Of a DNA stretch of 47,620 bases, positions 7,829 through 15,370 are shown piece after piece (within the stretch, counting starts at the first letter, position 1; every line of letters starts with the position of its first letter). Under the pieces are notes generated by a model. That model made no database searches. It was given only the letters and a program-made list of their open reading frames with translations, and was not told the DNA's origin. The DNA is from an uncultured Oscillibacter sp. (GTDB lineage: Bacteria > Bacillota > Clostridia > Oscillospirales > Oscillospiraceae): assembly GCA_910576845.1 (NCBI GenBank), contig CAJTJA010000012.1, positions 1-47,620 of the forward strand, given 5' to 3'. The position numbers were made by a program, and so were the translations under genes.

Positions 7829-9025
7829 ATGAATTTTGTCTTTATCTCCCCTAATTTTCCCGAGGCCTACCGCTGGTTCTGCATCCGCCTCCGGGAAAAC
7901 GGCGTCAACGTTCTGGGCGTAGGCGATACGTCCTATGACGGCCTTCATCCCGATTTAAAAAGAGCTCTTTCCGAATATTATCGGGTGGACAGTTTGGAGG
8001 ACTATGACCAGGTGCTCCGGGCCCTGGGCTACTTTACCGGGCAGTACGGAAAGATTGACTGGGTAGAGAGCAACAATGAGTACTGGCTGGAGCTGGACGC
8101 CCGGCTGAGGACGGACTTTAATATTACCACCGGCCTGAAATCCAATGAGATTGAAAAGTACAAAAGCAAGATGGCTATGAAGGAGTTCTATAAAAAAGCC
8201 GGACTCCCCTGCGCCCGATACGCCCCGGTAACAGACCTGGAGGCGGGACTGGCATTCGCCCAGGAGGTGGGTTATCCCATCATTGTCAAGCCCGATAACG
8301 GCGTAGGGGCCATTGCTACCTGGAAGCTGAAAAACGCCGAAGAGATGGCAGAGTTCTTCCGGGATCCGCCGTCTGTACAGTATCTGATGGAGGAATATGT
8401 ATCGGGCTTTGTCACTACCTACGATGGCATCTGTGATTCCCGGGGCGAGGTTCTCTTCGCCGCCAGCCACATTACCCGAAACTCTATTATGGATATGGTA
8501 AATGAGGGCGTCCCCACTTACTATTACGTAGATAAGGATGTCCCCGCTGATGTGGAGGCGGCGGGCCGGGCAACACTGAAGGCCTTCGGCGCCGCCAGCC
8601 GCTTTTTCCATCTGGAATTCTTCCGTCTGACAGCGGACAAGCCAGGTCTTGGCACCGTGGGAGACATTGTTGCTCTGGAAGTCAATATGCGCCCTGCGGG
8701 CGGCTACACGCCCGATATGCTGGACTTCGGCCAGAGCGTGGACGTGTACCAAATCTGGGCGGATATGGTGGCTTTTGACGAGCTGCGCCACACCTATGAC
8801 GGCCCCCACAGCTACTGTGTTTACGCCGGGAGGAGGGATGAAAACCGCTATGTTCTCTCCCTGCCCCAGCTGGAAGCCCGCTGCGGCAGCCACGCCCGCC
8901 TCTTTACCCGGATGCCGGACGCACTGGCGGGCACTATGGGCAATCAGGTCGCCATCGCCTGTTTCGACACGCTGGAAGAGGTAGACGCCTTTATTCAGTC
9001 CGCTTTCCAGCTGGATACAGTTTGA
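7829..9025 (+). CDS. ATP-grasp domain protein, substrate unknown
   Basis: 398 aa, likely a cytoplasmic carboxylate-amine/thiol ligase of the ATP-grasp superfamily (CarB-like). Pre-ATP-grasp domain at about 1-110 (MNFVFISPNFPEAYRWFCIRL), then central domain: KYKSKMAMKEFYKKAGLPCARY, the nucleotide-binding GYPIIVKPDNGVGA (conserved Lys), the hinge YLMEEYV, and the metal-binding LEVNMRPAGGYTPDM (Glu and Asn). The gene has its own promoter and a near-perfect AAAGGAGG site, and stands alone between terminators, so no pathway can be inferred from neighbours. A more distal in-frame ATG at 7808 is rejected because of this SD. Confidence 0.85.
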   Translation: MNFVFISPNFPEAYRWFCIRLRENGVNVLGVGDTSYDGLHPDLKRALSEYYRVDSLEDYDQVLRALGYFTGQYGKIDWVESNNEYWLELDARLRTDFNITTGLKSNEIEKYKSKMAMKEFYKKAGLPCARYAPVTDLEAGLAFAQEVGYPIIVKPDNGVGAIATWKLKNAEEMAEFFRDPPSVQYLMEEYVSGFVTTYDGICDSRGEVLFAASHITRNSIMDMVNEGVPTYYYVDKDVPADVEAAGRATLKAFGAASRFFHLEFFRLTADKPGLGTVGDIVALEVNMRPAGGYTPDMLDFGQSVDVYQIWADMVAFDELRHTYDGPHSYCVYAGRRDENRYVLSLPQLEARCGSHARLFTRMPDALAGTMGNQVAIACFDTLEEVDAFIQSAFQLDTV

Positions 9026-9039
9026 AAAAACATAGGAGC

Positions 9040-9080
9040 CTTCCGGGCTGTATGAAAAAATTCCAGCCGGAAGATCGTTT
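9040..9080 (+). terminator. probable terminator of the ATP-grasp gene
   Basis: CTTCCGGGCTG (9040-9050) pairs with CAGCCGGAAG (9064-9073) with one bulged G, followed by ATCGTTTTCC. It overlaps the left end of family-1 repeat copy A. Confidence 0.5.
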
Positions 9081-9147
9081 TCCGCAAGATGCTTCGTTGG
9101 CTTTCCTTGAAGTCCGCCAGAACACCCGCGAAACACTGCCTCGCCTA
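9045..9147 (+). repeat. family-1 interspersed repeat, copy A (truncated)
   Basis: Starts GGGCTGTATGAAAAAAT and shares with the other copies the block TTTCCTTGAA-TCCGCCAG followed by GCGAAA and CTGCCTCGCC. It stops at 9147 where copy B begins, so A appears cut by, or tandem with, B. The 9026-9739 interval (714 bp) otherwise contains no credible gene. Confidence 0.65.
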
Positions 9148-9315
9148 GGCCCTGTTTGAAGAATGTCAAAACACCGTCTTACGGCATCTCTTTCCACCAG
9201 AACCGCGTTGATTTCCCTTGAAATCCGTCAGGATTCCTGCGGGAAACCGCCTTGCCTGGCGATTGGACAGCCGTTGACGGCTCTGCCGCCTTAAGGATGT
9301 CACATGCCCTTTGGA
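9148..9315 (+). repeat. family-1 interspersed repeat, copy B
   Basis: Begins GGCCCTGTTTGAAGAATG, then TTTCCCTTGAAATCCGTCAGG, CCTGCGGGAAACCGCC, ATTGGACAGCCGTTGACGG and TTAAGGATGTC. These blocks recur in the same order in copy C (16381-16579) and, reversed, in copy D (10785-10939). Confidence 0.75.
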
Positions 9316-9407
9316 TAAAAATACTCCCCGCCGGGCATTCCGCCATACTTTATACGACTCCAGTTTTTTCTTGATACTTGATAGAATATCTAAAAATTAC
9401 GGATATT

Positions 9408-9450
9408 CCCCGGCAGGAATCGCGTTGAAATATCCTGCCGGGGCTTTTCT
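9408..9450 (+). terminator. intrinsic terminator in the gene-free interval
   Basis: Perfect 11-bp stem CCCCGGCAGGA (9408-9418) / TCCTGCCGGGG (9433-9443), followed by CTTTTCTTATTCT. No gene precedes it on the plus strand for 380 bp, so it may end a small RNA. From 9450 to 9739 nothing recognisable was seen except scattered short inverted repeats. Confidence 0.6.
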
Positions 9451-9739
9451 TATTCTGCAAAGCTTTTCCACTGACGCCGCCGATATTACCGCATCGAATT
9501 TCAATGCTCTCCATATATTGATTCACATCTTGACTGGTTTTTGCACCTCCGCCAGGCAGTTCCGCAGGGCAGTGCAAGACAAGCTGCGGCGGCTAGCATC
9601 AACTCAGTTTCCTCACCGGAACAAGGGAGAAGCCAGCGGCATACAGCCCCGGTATCTGAAACAGTTGGACATGCCTGCCCCGGCCGCCCAGAAAGAGCAG
9701 CCGGGAGAAGACATCCGGCTTTATAGGACGCCCCAAGGG

Positions 9740-10516
9740 CTAATTCTCAGGGATTTCTCCCACGCCCTTCAGAATAAATCGAGGACGGTAAGGATACTGC
9801 TCACAAGTTTTCAGAGTAGACACACCGGAGAGCACCAAAACGGTATCCAAACCGGTTTCGATACCGGCAATAATATCGGTATCCATGCGGTCGCCGATCA
9901 TTACCGCATTTTCCGAGTGGACACCCAGCATCCGCAGGCCCGTCCGCATCATCAGGGGATTGGGTTTGCCCACAAAATAAGCGTTTTTCTCTGTGGCCAG
10001 CTGAATAGGGGCAATCAAGGCCCGGCAGGCCGGAACGATACCAGATTCGCTGGGGGCTGTCAGGTCATAGTTGGTGCCGATGAGTTTAGCGCCGGCGCTT
10101 ACCAGACGGATAGCTTTGGTAATCTGGTCCAGGTTGTAGGCTAAGGATTCGCCCACAACCACATATTCTGGATTTACGTCATTATAGGTAATGCCCCGGT
10201 CGTAAAGAGCATTCATAAGACCATGCTCTCCCACTACATAAGCACTGCACCCCGGGGATTGGCTGTCCAGGAAGTAGGCGGTGGCCAGGGCGCTGGTATA
10301 AAAGTGGGACGCGTCCACATCCAGGCCCATGCGGGCCAGCTTCTGCTGGAGTTCCTTAGGGGTGTACTGGCTGGAGTTGGTCAGAAACAAAAAATTTTTT
10401 TCCTTCTCCGACAGCCAGCGGACAAACTCCTCCACACCAGGCAAAAGTTTGTTGCCATGATAGATCACACCGTCCATGTCGCAGATAAAGCCCTGCTTCT
10501 TTCGCAGCATATCCAT
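9740..10516 (-). CDS. HAD-IIA family phosphatase, NagD/AraL-like
   Basis: 258 aa. HAD motif I CDMDGVIYHG (Asp nucleophile and acid/base Asp), motif II LTNSS, the IIA cap domain, motif III Lys in FVGKPNPLMM, and motif IV MIGDRMDTDI are all present, so the enzyme should be an active sugar- or nucleotide-phosphatase. Family members clean up phosphorylated side products; the substrate is not predictable here. ATG at 10516 follows AGAGGG at 7 nt. The gene sits alone in the middle of 2.5 kb of otherwise non-coding, repeat-rich DNA, flanked by family-1 repeats in opposite orientation. Confidence 0.9.
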   Translation of the reverse strand: MDMLRKKQGFICDMDGVIYHGNKLLPGVEEFVRWLSEKEKNFLFLTNSSQYTPKELQQKLARMGLDVDASHFYTSALATAYFLDSQSPGCSAYVVGEHGLMNALYDRGITYNDVNPEYVVVGESLAYNLDQITKAIRLVSAGAKLIGTNYDLTAPSESGIVPACRALIAPIQLATEKNAYFVGKPNPLMMRTGLRMLGVHSENAVMIGDRMDTDIIAGIETGLDTVLVLSGVSTLKTCEQYPYRPRFILKGVGEIPEN

Positions 10517-10784
10517 ACAAAATCCCTCTCACTTCTTTCGCAGCCCGTATAGGGCCAGCGTTATAATTTCAAATCCAGAGACCAAATACATAAAAATCAG
10601 CCTTCAATGGAGTATGGAATTCCGCACCCACCATCCCATATTTTCCGGCTATAAGCAAAGGCTCTCACAGACAGCGCCTCATATTCAGAAAATCTATCAA
10701 AAATGGCTCTGAGAGCTGGGCGGGGACCGGCCCTGCGGTCCTTGCTTTCTCCGGCAGCCAGGTATTTGCTCACGTCCCTGCCGG

Positions 10785-10939
10785 AAACATTGCCCGAAAG
10801 GCCAGGGACATCCGTAAGACGCCGCCAACGCTGTCCAACCGCCGGGTCAGGCGGTACCGTACAGAAATCCTGACGGGTTTTAAGGGAAGCGGCTAACGTC
10901 CTGCTGTTTGGATATTTTGGTGCTTTCTAAACAGCCCCC
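10785..10939 (-). repeat. family-1 interspersed repeat, copy D (inverted)
   Basis: Read on the minus strand it starts GGGGGCTGTTTAGAAAGCA and continues with CCCGTCAGGAT, GGTACCGCCTGACCCGGCGG, TTGGACAGCGTTGGCGGCG and TTACGGATGTC, collinear with copy B. Outside this repeat, the 10517-11550 interval (1,034 bp) holds an 8-bp stem TCCGGCAG/CTGCCGGA (10750-10784), a family-2 repeat and the structured leader of the DUF4358 gene, but no convincing ORF. Confidence 0.7.
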
Positions 10940-11170
10940 AGACTACATTCACGGAAGACCCGGTAAACTTCCGGAAAAAAATCAATTCTGTCAAAGGACG
11001 CCAAAGAAATATCCCTCAAAATATGGAGTGCTTTCCGGTTCTATTTCTCTAAAATGCCGACCGCTGTCATGTTATTTTATACCACAAAATATGGAAAATA
11101 TCAACTTCTTTCCAGGAGAAAACTCGTCTTTGCTTGTAGATTTAAGAGGAATTTATATGTTTCATTTACA

Positions 11171-11322
11171 AGCAGCGCAATGGAAAAGAACCCAAAGAAC
11201 TTTTTTCAGCGCGTCACTGCTTTATAGCGCCGCAAGCCGCATGAGCAGCCCCTTGCGCTTGACTTCATAGGAAACGCATAGCCGCTCCGCGCCCCGGCGG
11301 GCCAAAGGCCCGCCGGTTGACC
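11171..11322 (+). repeat. family-2 interspersed repeat, copy E
   Basis: Contains GCGCAATGGAAAAGAACCCA, CGCCGCAAGCCGCATGA and GCGCCCCGGCGGGCC in the same order as copy F on the opposite strand at 26989-27117. It ends with a strong hairpin, CGGCGGGCC-AAA-GGCCCGCCG. A GCTTGTA/TACAAGC inverted repeat (about 11133-11174) lies at its left edge. Confidence 0.75.
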
Positions 11323-11430
11323 ATACCACTAAATCATAACGAACCAATTAGGCCGCCTCCATTGACTGCCGCTCTGTAAGTTATAACTTTAAATAATTAT
11401 TTCATTGCCGTCCCTGCGCGATGGCGTCCT

Positions 11431-11521
11431 TATGGCTTGCTTCTCCGATTTTTATTTGTATGATAAAAAAGCGGGAACCTTTTTCTCTTCCGCTCCGTCA
11501 AACCATAAGAAGCAAGCCATA
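11431..11521 (+). promoter_or_regulatory. long inverted repeat in the leader of the DUF4358 gene
   Basis: TATGGCTTGCTTCT (11431-11444) is perfectly complementary to AGAAGCAAGCCATA (11508-11521), enclosing an inner stem AGCGG/CCGCT (11470-11494). The structure ends about 15 nt before the SD, so it would fold in the 5' leader. A 12-bp perfect palindrome AAGTTATAACTT lies upstream, near 11378-11389. Confidence 0.55.
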
Positions 11522-11550
11522 CGGCATCTTTTAAAACAAGGAGATTTAAC

Positions 11551-12150
11551 ATGAAAAAGAAATTTTTTACTCTGCTTTTAGCCCTGATCCTCTCTCTTTC
11601 CCTGGCAGCCTGCGGCGGCAACAGCCCCTCTCAGGACTCCAATTCCGATACCACCACACCCGAAGTCAACACCCCTGACATCTCCGGCTCTCCCGACGTT
11701 TCTGCCCCTGAAGAAGAGCAGCCCCAGGCAGACGTCGATCTCACCGCCTTCTACAACACTCTGCGGGAAGAGCACACATGGCCCGAGCTGATGGACCTGA
11801 CAAATGATGCGTCCATGACCGAGCTTCTGGACGCCTATTATCCCGGCCTCTCAGAGCTGCCTGCCAAGCAGTGCGGAGTTTATATCGCAGCCATCTCTGC
11901 CGCAGTGGGAGAAATTGCCTTGGTAGAGCTTGAAAACACCGAGGATGTCCAAAAAGCGGAGGAAATTTTTCAGGCTCGAATTGATTACCAGGTTGGCGAT
12001 GATGCCAATCCCGGCGGAGCATGGTATCCTGAAACCATTGAAGGCTGGAAGAACAACTCCTATATTGCTTCCAATGGAAATTACGTCATGCTGGCGGTAG
12101 GAGATAGCGCCGCCGAAGCCGTAGCCAGTTTTGATCAGCTGTTTGAGTAA
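11551..12150 (+). CDS. DUF4358-family lipoprotein
   Basis: 199 aa. Type II signal peptide MKKKFFTLLLALILSLSLAAC with lipobox LAAC (Cys21), then a low-complexity Ser/Thr/Pro/Glu linker (about 22-65) and a globular domain with DLTAFYNTLREEHTWPELM, YYPGL, AAVGEIALVELENTEDVQ and GNYVMLAVGDSA. This is the pattern of DUF4358, a family common in gut Clostridia with no known function. Start is supported by AAGGAG. It is monocistronic and is preceded by an unusually structured leader. Confidence 0.85.
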   Translation: MKKKFFTLLLALILSLSLAACGGNSPSQDSNSDTTTPEVNTPDISGSPDVSAPEEEQPQADVDLTAFYNTLREEHTWPELMDLTNDASMTELLDAYYPGLSELPAKQCGVYIAAISAAVGEIALVELENTEDVQKAEEIFQARIDYQVGDDANPGGAWYPETIEGWKNNSYIASNGNYVMLAVGDSAAEAVASFDQLFE

Positions 12151-12168
12151 CTGCGGATAAAATCCCGC

Positions 12169-12197
12169 TTGCCATTCCCACCTTTATGAATTATAAT
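12169..12197 (+). promoter_or_regulatory. sigma-A promoter for the PilZ gene
   Basis: TTGCCA (12169-12174), 17-nt spacer, perfect TATAAT (12192-12197), 35 nt before the chosen GTG start. Confidence 0.75.
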
Positions 12198-12231
12198 ATT
12201 TTTATTATAAAATATGGTGAGGAGATACAAC

Positions 12232-12945
12232 GTGGGATTACTTAATCTATTCAAAAAAAAGGCTGAGGAGGAAGCGCCCAAAGAAGCGCCCCCTGTCAAT
12301 CCTTCTGAAGACATTTCCGCCTATTCTCATATGCGGGTAGAGGTAACAACCACTGACGGGCAGATGCTCTTTGTCGCCAAGCTGATGCATCCCCAGCGGA
12401 CCACAGCGGAGCTGCACCAGTACTCGGAGGCAAACAATTCCTTACTGCAGAACCAATCGGAGATGGAGCCCCTCCCCGTCCATATCCGGGGCTACCATGA
12501 CCGGCTGCGAAAGGCCGTTTATATGGAGGGCTTCATTACTCCACAGCCCAAGCACATCTGGTTGGTTTCCCATCTCTCCGTGGCGCGTGTAGGGAATGAC
12601 CGGGCTTTCTTCCGCCTGGACACGGACATACCTGCCAGCGTCACCAAGTTCAGCGGGCGAAACGCCGGGGAACATCCCTGCAGACTGCTGAACATCAGCG
12701 TGGGCGGGGCCCGCATTTCTTCAGAGCAGCAGTATTGGGAAGAAGACAAACTTCTCCTGACCGTCAAACTGCTGGAGGATCGGGATCCCTCTATTATGTA
12801 CTGTAAGGTACTGCGGGTCATTGAAAAGGAAGACGCACCCTGTGAGTACGGCTGCCAGTTCCTGGAGCTGAACGAGGCCGATCAGGACAAAATTACTGAA
12901 AATATTTTCACCGCTCAGCGGAAGAGCCGCAGCGGCGCAAAATAA
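12232..12945 (+). CDS. PilZ-domain cyclic-di-GMP-binding protein
   Basis: 237 aa cytoplasmic protein. The N-terminal half (about 30-120) resembles the YcgR-N type flagellar brake beta domain. The C-terminal PilZ domain (about 125-230) has both c-di-GMP motifs: RxxxR as RAFFR in VGNDRAFFRLDTD, and the (D/N)xSxxG motif as NISVGG. It should therefore bind c-di-GMP and may act on motility, which fits the flagellar block in this window. GTG at 12232 was chosen because GAGGAG lies 7 nt upstream and the in-frame ATG at 12214 overlaps that SD. It ends at the hairpin array at 12948. Confidence 0.88.
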   Translation: MGLLNLFKKKAEEEAPKEAPPVNPSEDISAYSHMRVEVTTTDGQMLFVAKLMHPQRTTAELHQYSEANNSLLQNQSEMEPLPVHIRGYHDRLRKAVYMEGFITPQPKHIWLVSHLSVARVGNDRAFFRLDTDIPASVTKFSGRNAGEHPCRLLNISVGGARISSEQQYWEEDKLLLTVKLLEDRDPSIMYCKVLRVIEKEDAPCEYGCQFLELNEADQDKITENIFTAQRKSRSGAK

Positions 12946-12947
12946 AC

Positions 12948-13176
12948 AAAACCGCTCATGCCCAAGGCATGAGCGGTTTCAGGCTGGCGAAAACATATTT
13001 TCGCCAGCCTGAGCAAGTTTTCAGAACCTGTGAGAAGTTCTGAAAAACTTCTGATTGAAAACGAAAGGAACCCTTCCTGGGTTCCTCTCGTAACTCTCTT
13101 CCTTCCCGTCCCATGCAGTCTTTTTCCTTTTTTGACAAGCTGCAAAACCGCTCATGCCCAAGGCATGAGCGGTTTT
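12948..13176. repeat. cluster of five hairpins bracketed by a duplicated terminator stem
   Basis: Stem 1: AAACCGCTCATGCC (12949-12962) / 12966-12979. Stem 2: CAGGCTGGCGAAAA (12980-12993) / 12998-13011. Stem 3: AAGTTTTCAGAAC (13015-13027) / 13037-13050 with one bulge. Stem 4: AGGAACCC (13066-13073) / 13079-13086. Stem 5 (13144-13158 / 13162-13176) repeats stem 1 exactly, loop included, with one more base pair. Stem 1 follows the PilZ stop by 3 nt; stem 5 lies 28 nt past the spoVAC stop. The outer stems probably terminate the convergent genes; the inner stems are unexplained. Confidence 0.8.
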
Positions 13177-13203
13177 ACCTCTTTTGGGGGGGATTTTGGG
13201 AGC

Positions 13204-13644
13204 TCAGAGCTGAAAAAGCTTTAGAATTACGCCATACAGCACAGAAGCCACCGTGCCAAAAACGATCACCGGTCCCGCCACTGTGAACATTTTCGCTGCC
13301 ATCCCGGTGATAAAGCCCTCACTTTTGAAATCAATGGCAGGGGACACCACCGCGTTGGCAAAGCCAGTAATCGGCACCAGCGTTCCCGCTCCGCCAAAGC
13401 GTGCAATCTTGCTGTAAAGATTCAGCCCTGTCAGAAGGGCGGAGAGAAACACCAGCGTGCAGGAGGCAGCCGTCCCCGCTTCTTCTTTGTTCAACCCTGT
13501 CGAGGCCCAGCCGTTCTGAATTGCCTGGCCCAGCACACAGATCACTCCGCCGATGACAAAAGCCAGGACTACATCTTTTACAATAGGAGACTTTTTGGAT
13601 TTTTGTTTTACATATGCCTGATATTCTTTTGGAGACATGTCCAT
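13204..13644 (-). CDS. spoVAC: stage V sporulation protein AC
   Basis: 146 aa membrane protein with about 4 helices; SpoVAC is the inner spore membrane channel component for dipicolinic acid and acts in mechanosensing during germination. Seen: MSPKEYQAYVKQKSKKSPIV, then FVIGGVICVLGQAI, GFANAVVSPAIDFKSEGFITG and GMAAKMFTVAGPVIVFG, all family signatures. ATG at 13644 follows GAGGAA at 8 nt; the alternative is two codons later. Unusual in that spoVAD and spoVAE, normally directly downstream, are not here: the gene ends at the hairpin cluster. Confidence 0.9.
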   Translation of the reverse strand: MDMSPKEYQAYVKQKSKKSPIVKDVVLAFVIGGVICVLGQAIQNGWASTGLNKEEAGTAASCTLVFLSALLTGLNLYSKIARFGGAGTLVPITGFANAVVSPAIDFKSEGFITGMAAKMFTVAGPVIVFGTVASVLYGVILKLFQL

Positions 13645-13725
13645 AGAAAATTTCCTCGTTTCATTCTGGATTTCCTGGATAGTGTTGCCACCGGGCCGGG
13701 AAATATTCCTCTCCGCCGCCGGGTA

Positions 13726-13754
13726 TTGAATCCAGAGGGCACTTGTGATACCAT
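13726..13754 (+). promoter_or_regulatory. probable promoter for the VOC-hemW unit
   Basis: TTGAAT (13726-13731), 17-nt spacer, TACCAT (13749-13754), 32 nt before the VOC start codon. Confidence 0.45.
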
Positions 13755-13786
13755 AAGACCAGTCCAATTTTACGGAGGCCGCGCTT

Positions 13787-14245
13787 ATGGTACTGAAAAA
13801 CCCGCTCCTTGCCGTTGCCAATATGGAACGGTCCCTGGCATTCTATGAGTCTATTCTGGGACTTCGGGTAGTCCTGGACTTCGGGGCCAACAAAACCCTC
13901 ACCGGCGGGGTGTGTCTCCAAACACTGGAGACATGGCAGAACTTTCTCGAGACAGACCGGATTTCCTTCGGCGGGAACGACGCGGAGCTCTATTTTGAAG
14001 AAGACCAGTTTGACGCCTTTGCCGAAAAGCTGAAAAGTTTTCCCATCCAATATATCCATCCGGTTAAGGAACATCCCTGGGGCCAGCGGGTGATCCGGTT
14101 CTACGACCCGGACAGGCATATTATTGAGGTTGGGGAGAACATGGCGGCGGTCTGCCGCCGCTTCCTGGATAGCGGCATGACAGTGGAGGAAACCGCAGCC
14201 CGCATGGATGTCCCGGTAAATTACGTCTGGGAGTGCATACCATGA
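13787..14245 (+). CDS. VOC-superfamily (glyoxalase/bleomycin resistance-like) protein
   Basis: 152 aa. Vicinal oxygen chelate fold indicated by LLAVANMERSLAFYESILGLRVVLDFG at the start and WGQRVIRFYDPDRHIIEVGE near 100-120, where the last Glu is a usual metal ligand. The last 30 residues (CRRFLDSGMTVEETAARMDVPVNYV) look like a short helix-turn-helix style appendix beyond the VOC domain. GGAGG precedes the ATG. It overlaps hemW by 4 bp. Reaction unknown. Confidence 0.85.
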   Translation: MVLKNPLLAVANMERSLAFYESILGLRVVLDFGANKTLTGGVCLQTLETWQNFLETDRISFGGNDAELYFEEDQFDAFAEKLKSFPIQYIHPVKEHPWGQRVIRFYDPDRHIIEVGENMAAVCRRFLDSGMTVEETAARMDVPVNYVWECIP

Positions 14246-15366
14246 GCAAGCCCTTGGGCATCTATATTCACGTCCCTTTCTGCATGCAGAAGTGTATTTA
14301 CTGCGACTTCTACTCCCTCCCCCACCGCGAGGAGGACATGGACGCCTATGTCTCCGCTCTTCAGGCCCAGCTGGCAGGGACGGACTTCGCAGGCTATGAG
14401 GCCGACACGGTCTATTTCGGCGGCGGTACCCCCAGCTATTTAGGCTCTCACCGCCTGACCGTCCTTTTGGAGGCTGTCCGCGCCGCCTGCCCCATCTCTT
14501 CAGGCGCGGAAATCACTTTTGAGGCCAACCCCGACTCTGCCGCGGAACCCAGTGCCCTTTCCGTCCTCCGGAGAGCAGGGTTCAACCGGGTTTCTCTGGG
14601 CATGCAGTCCGCTGACGACGGTGAGTTAAAAGCTCTGGGCCGCATCCACACTATGGCCCAGGTTCGTTCCGCCGCAAATGCCGCCCGCAATGCGGGTTTT
14701 GATAATCTCTCCCTGGATTTAATCTACGGCCTGCCGGGACAGGACCTCCCCCGGTGGCAAAAAAATCTTGCCGCCGCTGTGGAGCTAAGTCCGGAGCATC
14801 TTTCCTGCTACGGTCTCAAAGCCGAGCCAGGCACGCCTCTCTACACCCGCCGGAACACCCTTCCGGGGGATGATGTCCAAGCAGACATGTACTTGGCGAC
14901 CGTGGATTTCCTGGAATCCCGGGGATACCGGCAATACGAAATCTCCAATTTTGCCAAGCCGGGCCGGGAATCCCGGCACAACCTGAAATACTGGACCTTG
15001 GCGGAATACGCAGGCTTTGGCCCCGGAGCCCACTCCGACTTCCGGGGCATCCGCTCCGCCTGGGAACGGGATTTGGAGGCGTTTCTCAGAAGGAGCCCCC
15101 GCCTCTCCGAATCCCAGGCCATGACGTCAAAGAACCGGGAGGCAGAGTGGCTGATGCTGCACCTCCGGCTCGTCCAGGGCTTGAATCCATCGGACTACGA
15201 AAACCGCTTTCACCATCCCTTTTCTGTGTTTCTGCCCTTTCTGCGGCTCTGTGAAGCGGCGGGCTACGCCCGCCTTAAAGCGGGCTGCTGGCGTTTAACC
15301 CCCCAAGGCTTCCTGGTCTCCAACCAGATTATCGGGACGCTTCTCGATCACATTCAGGAGGAATGA
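14242..15366 (+). CDS. hemW: radical SAM heme chaperone HemW
   Basis: 374 aa. N-terminal radical SAM domain with the CxxxCxxC cluster motif in HVPFCMQKCIYCDFYS, GGGTP (YFGGGTPS) for SAM binding, ANPD and a LGMQSADDGELKALGR stretch, then a HemN-like C-terminal domain (SNFAKPGRESRHNLKYW, GFGPGAHS). HemW proteins were long annotated as oxygen-independent coproporphyrinogen oxidases, but lack that activity and insert heme into respiratory proteins. The ATG overlaps the VOC stop by 4 bp; an in-frame GTG at 14233 is possible. Confidence 0.92.
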   Translation: MSKPLGIYIHVPFCMQKCIYCDFYSLPHREEDMDAYVSALQAQLAGTDFAGYEADTVYFGGGTPSYLGSHRLTVLLEAVRAACPISSGAEITFEANPDSAAEPSALSVLRRAGFNRVSLGMQSADDGELKALGRIHTMAQVRSAANAARNAGFDNLSLDLIYGLPGQDLPRWQKNLAAAVELSPEHLSCYGLKAEPGTPLYTRRNTLPGDDVQADMYLATVDFLESRGYRQYEISNFAKPGRESRHNLKYWTLAEYAGFGPGAHSDFRGIRSAWERDLEAFLRRSPRLSESQAMTSKNREAEWLMLHLRLVQGLNPSDYENRFHHPFSVFLPFLRLCEAAGYARLKAGCWRLTPQGFLVSNQIIGTLLDHIQEE

Positions 15367-15370
15367 GACA

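Noticed and set aside
10908..11270. Possible 120-aa protein in the gap before the DUF4358 gene
   Set aside because: It spans the end of a family-1 repeat and a family-2 repeat and resembles no protein; its C-terminal part is repeat-derived.
12948..13176. CRISPR array or attachment-site pair
   Set aside because: Only two copies of the repeated stem with a single 160-bp interior, no regular spacers and no cas or integrase genes.
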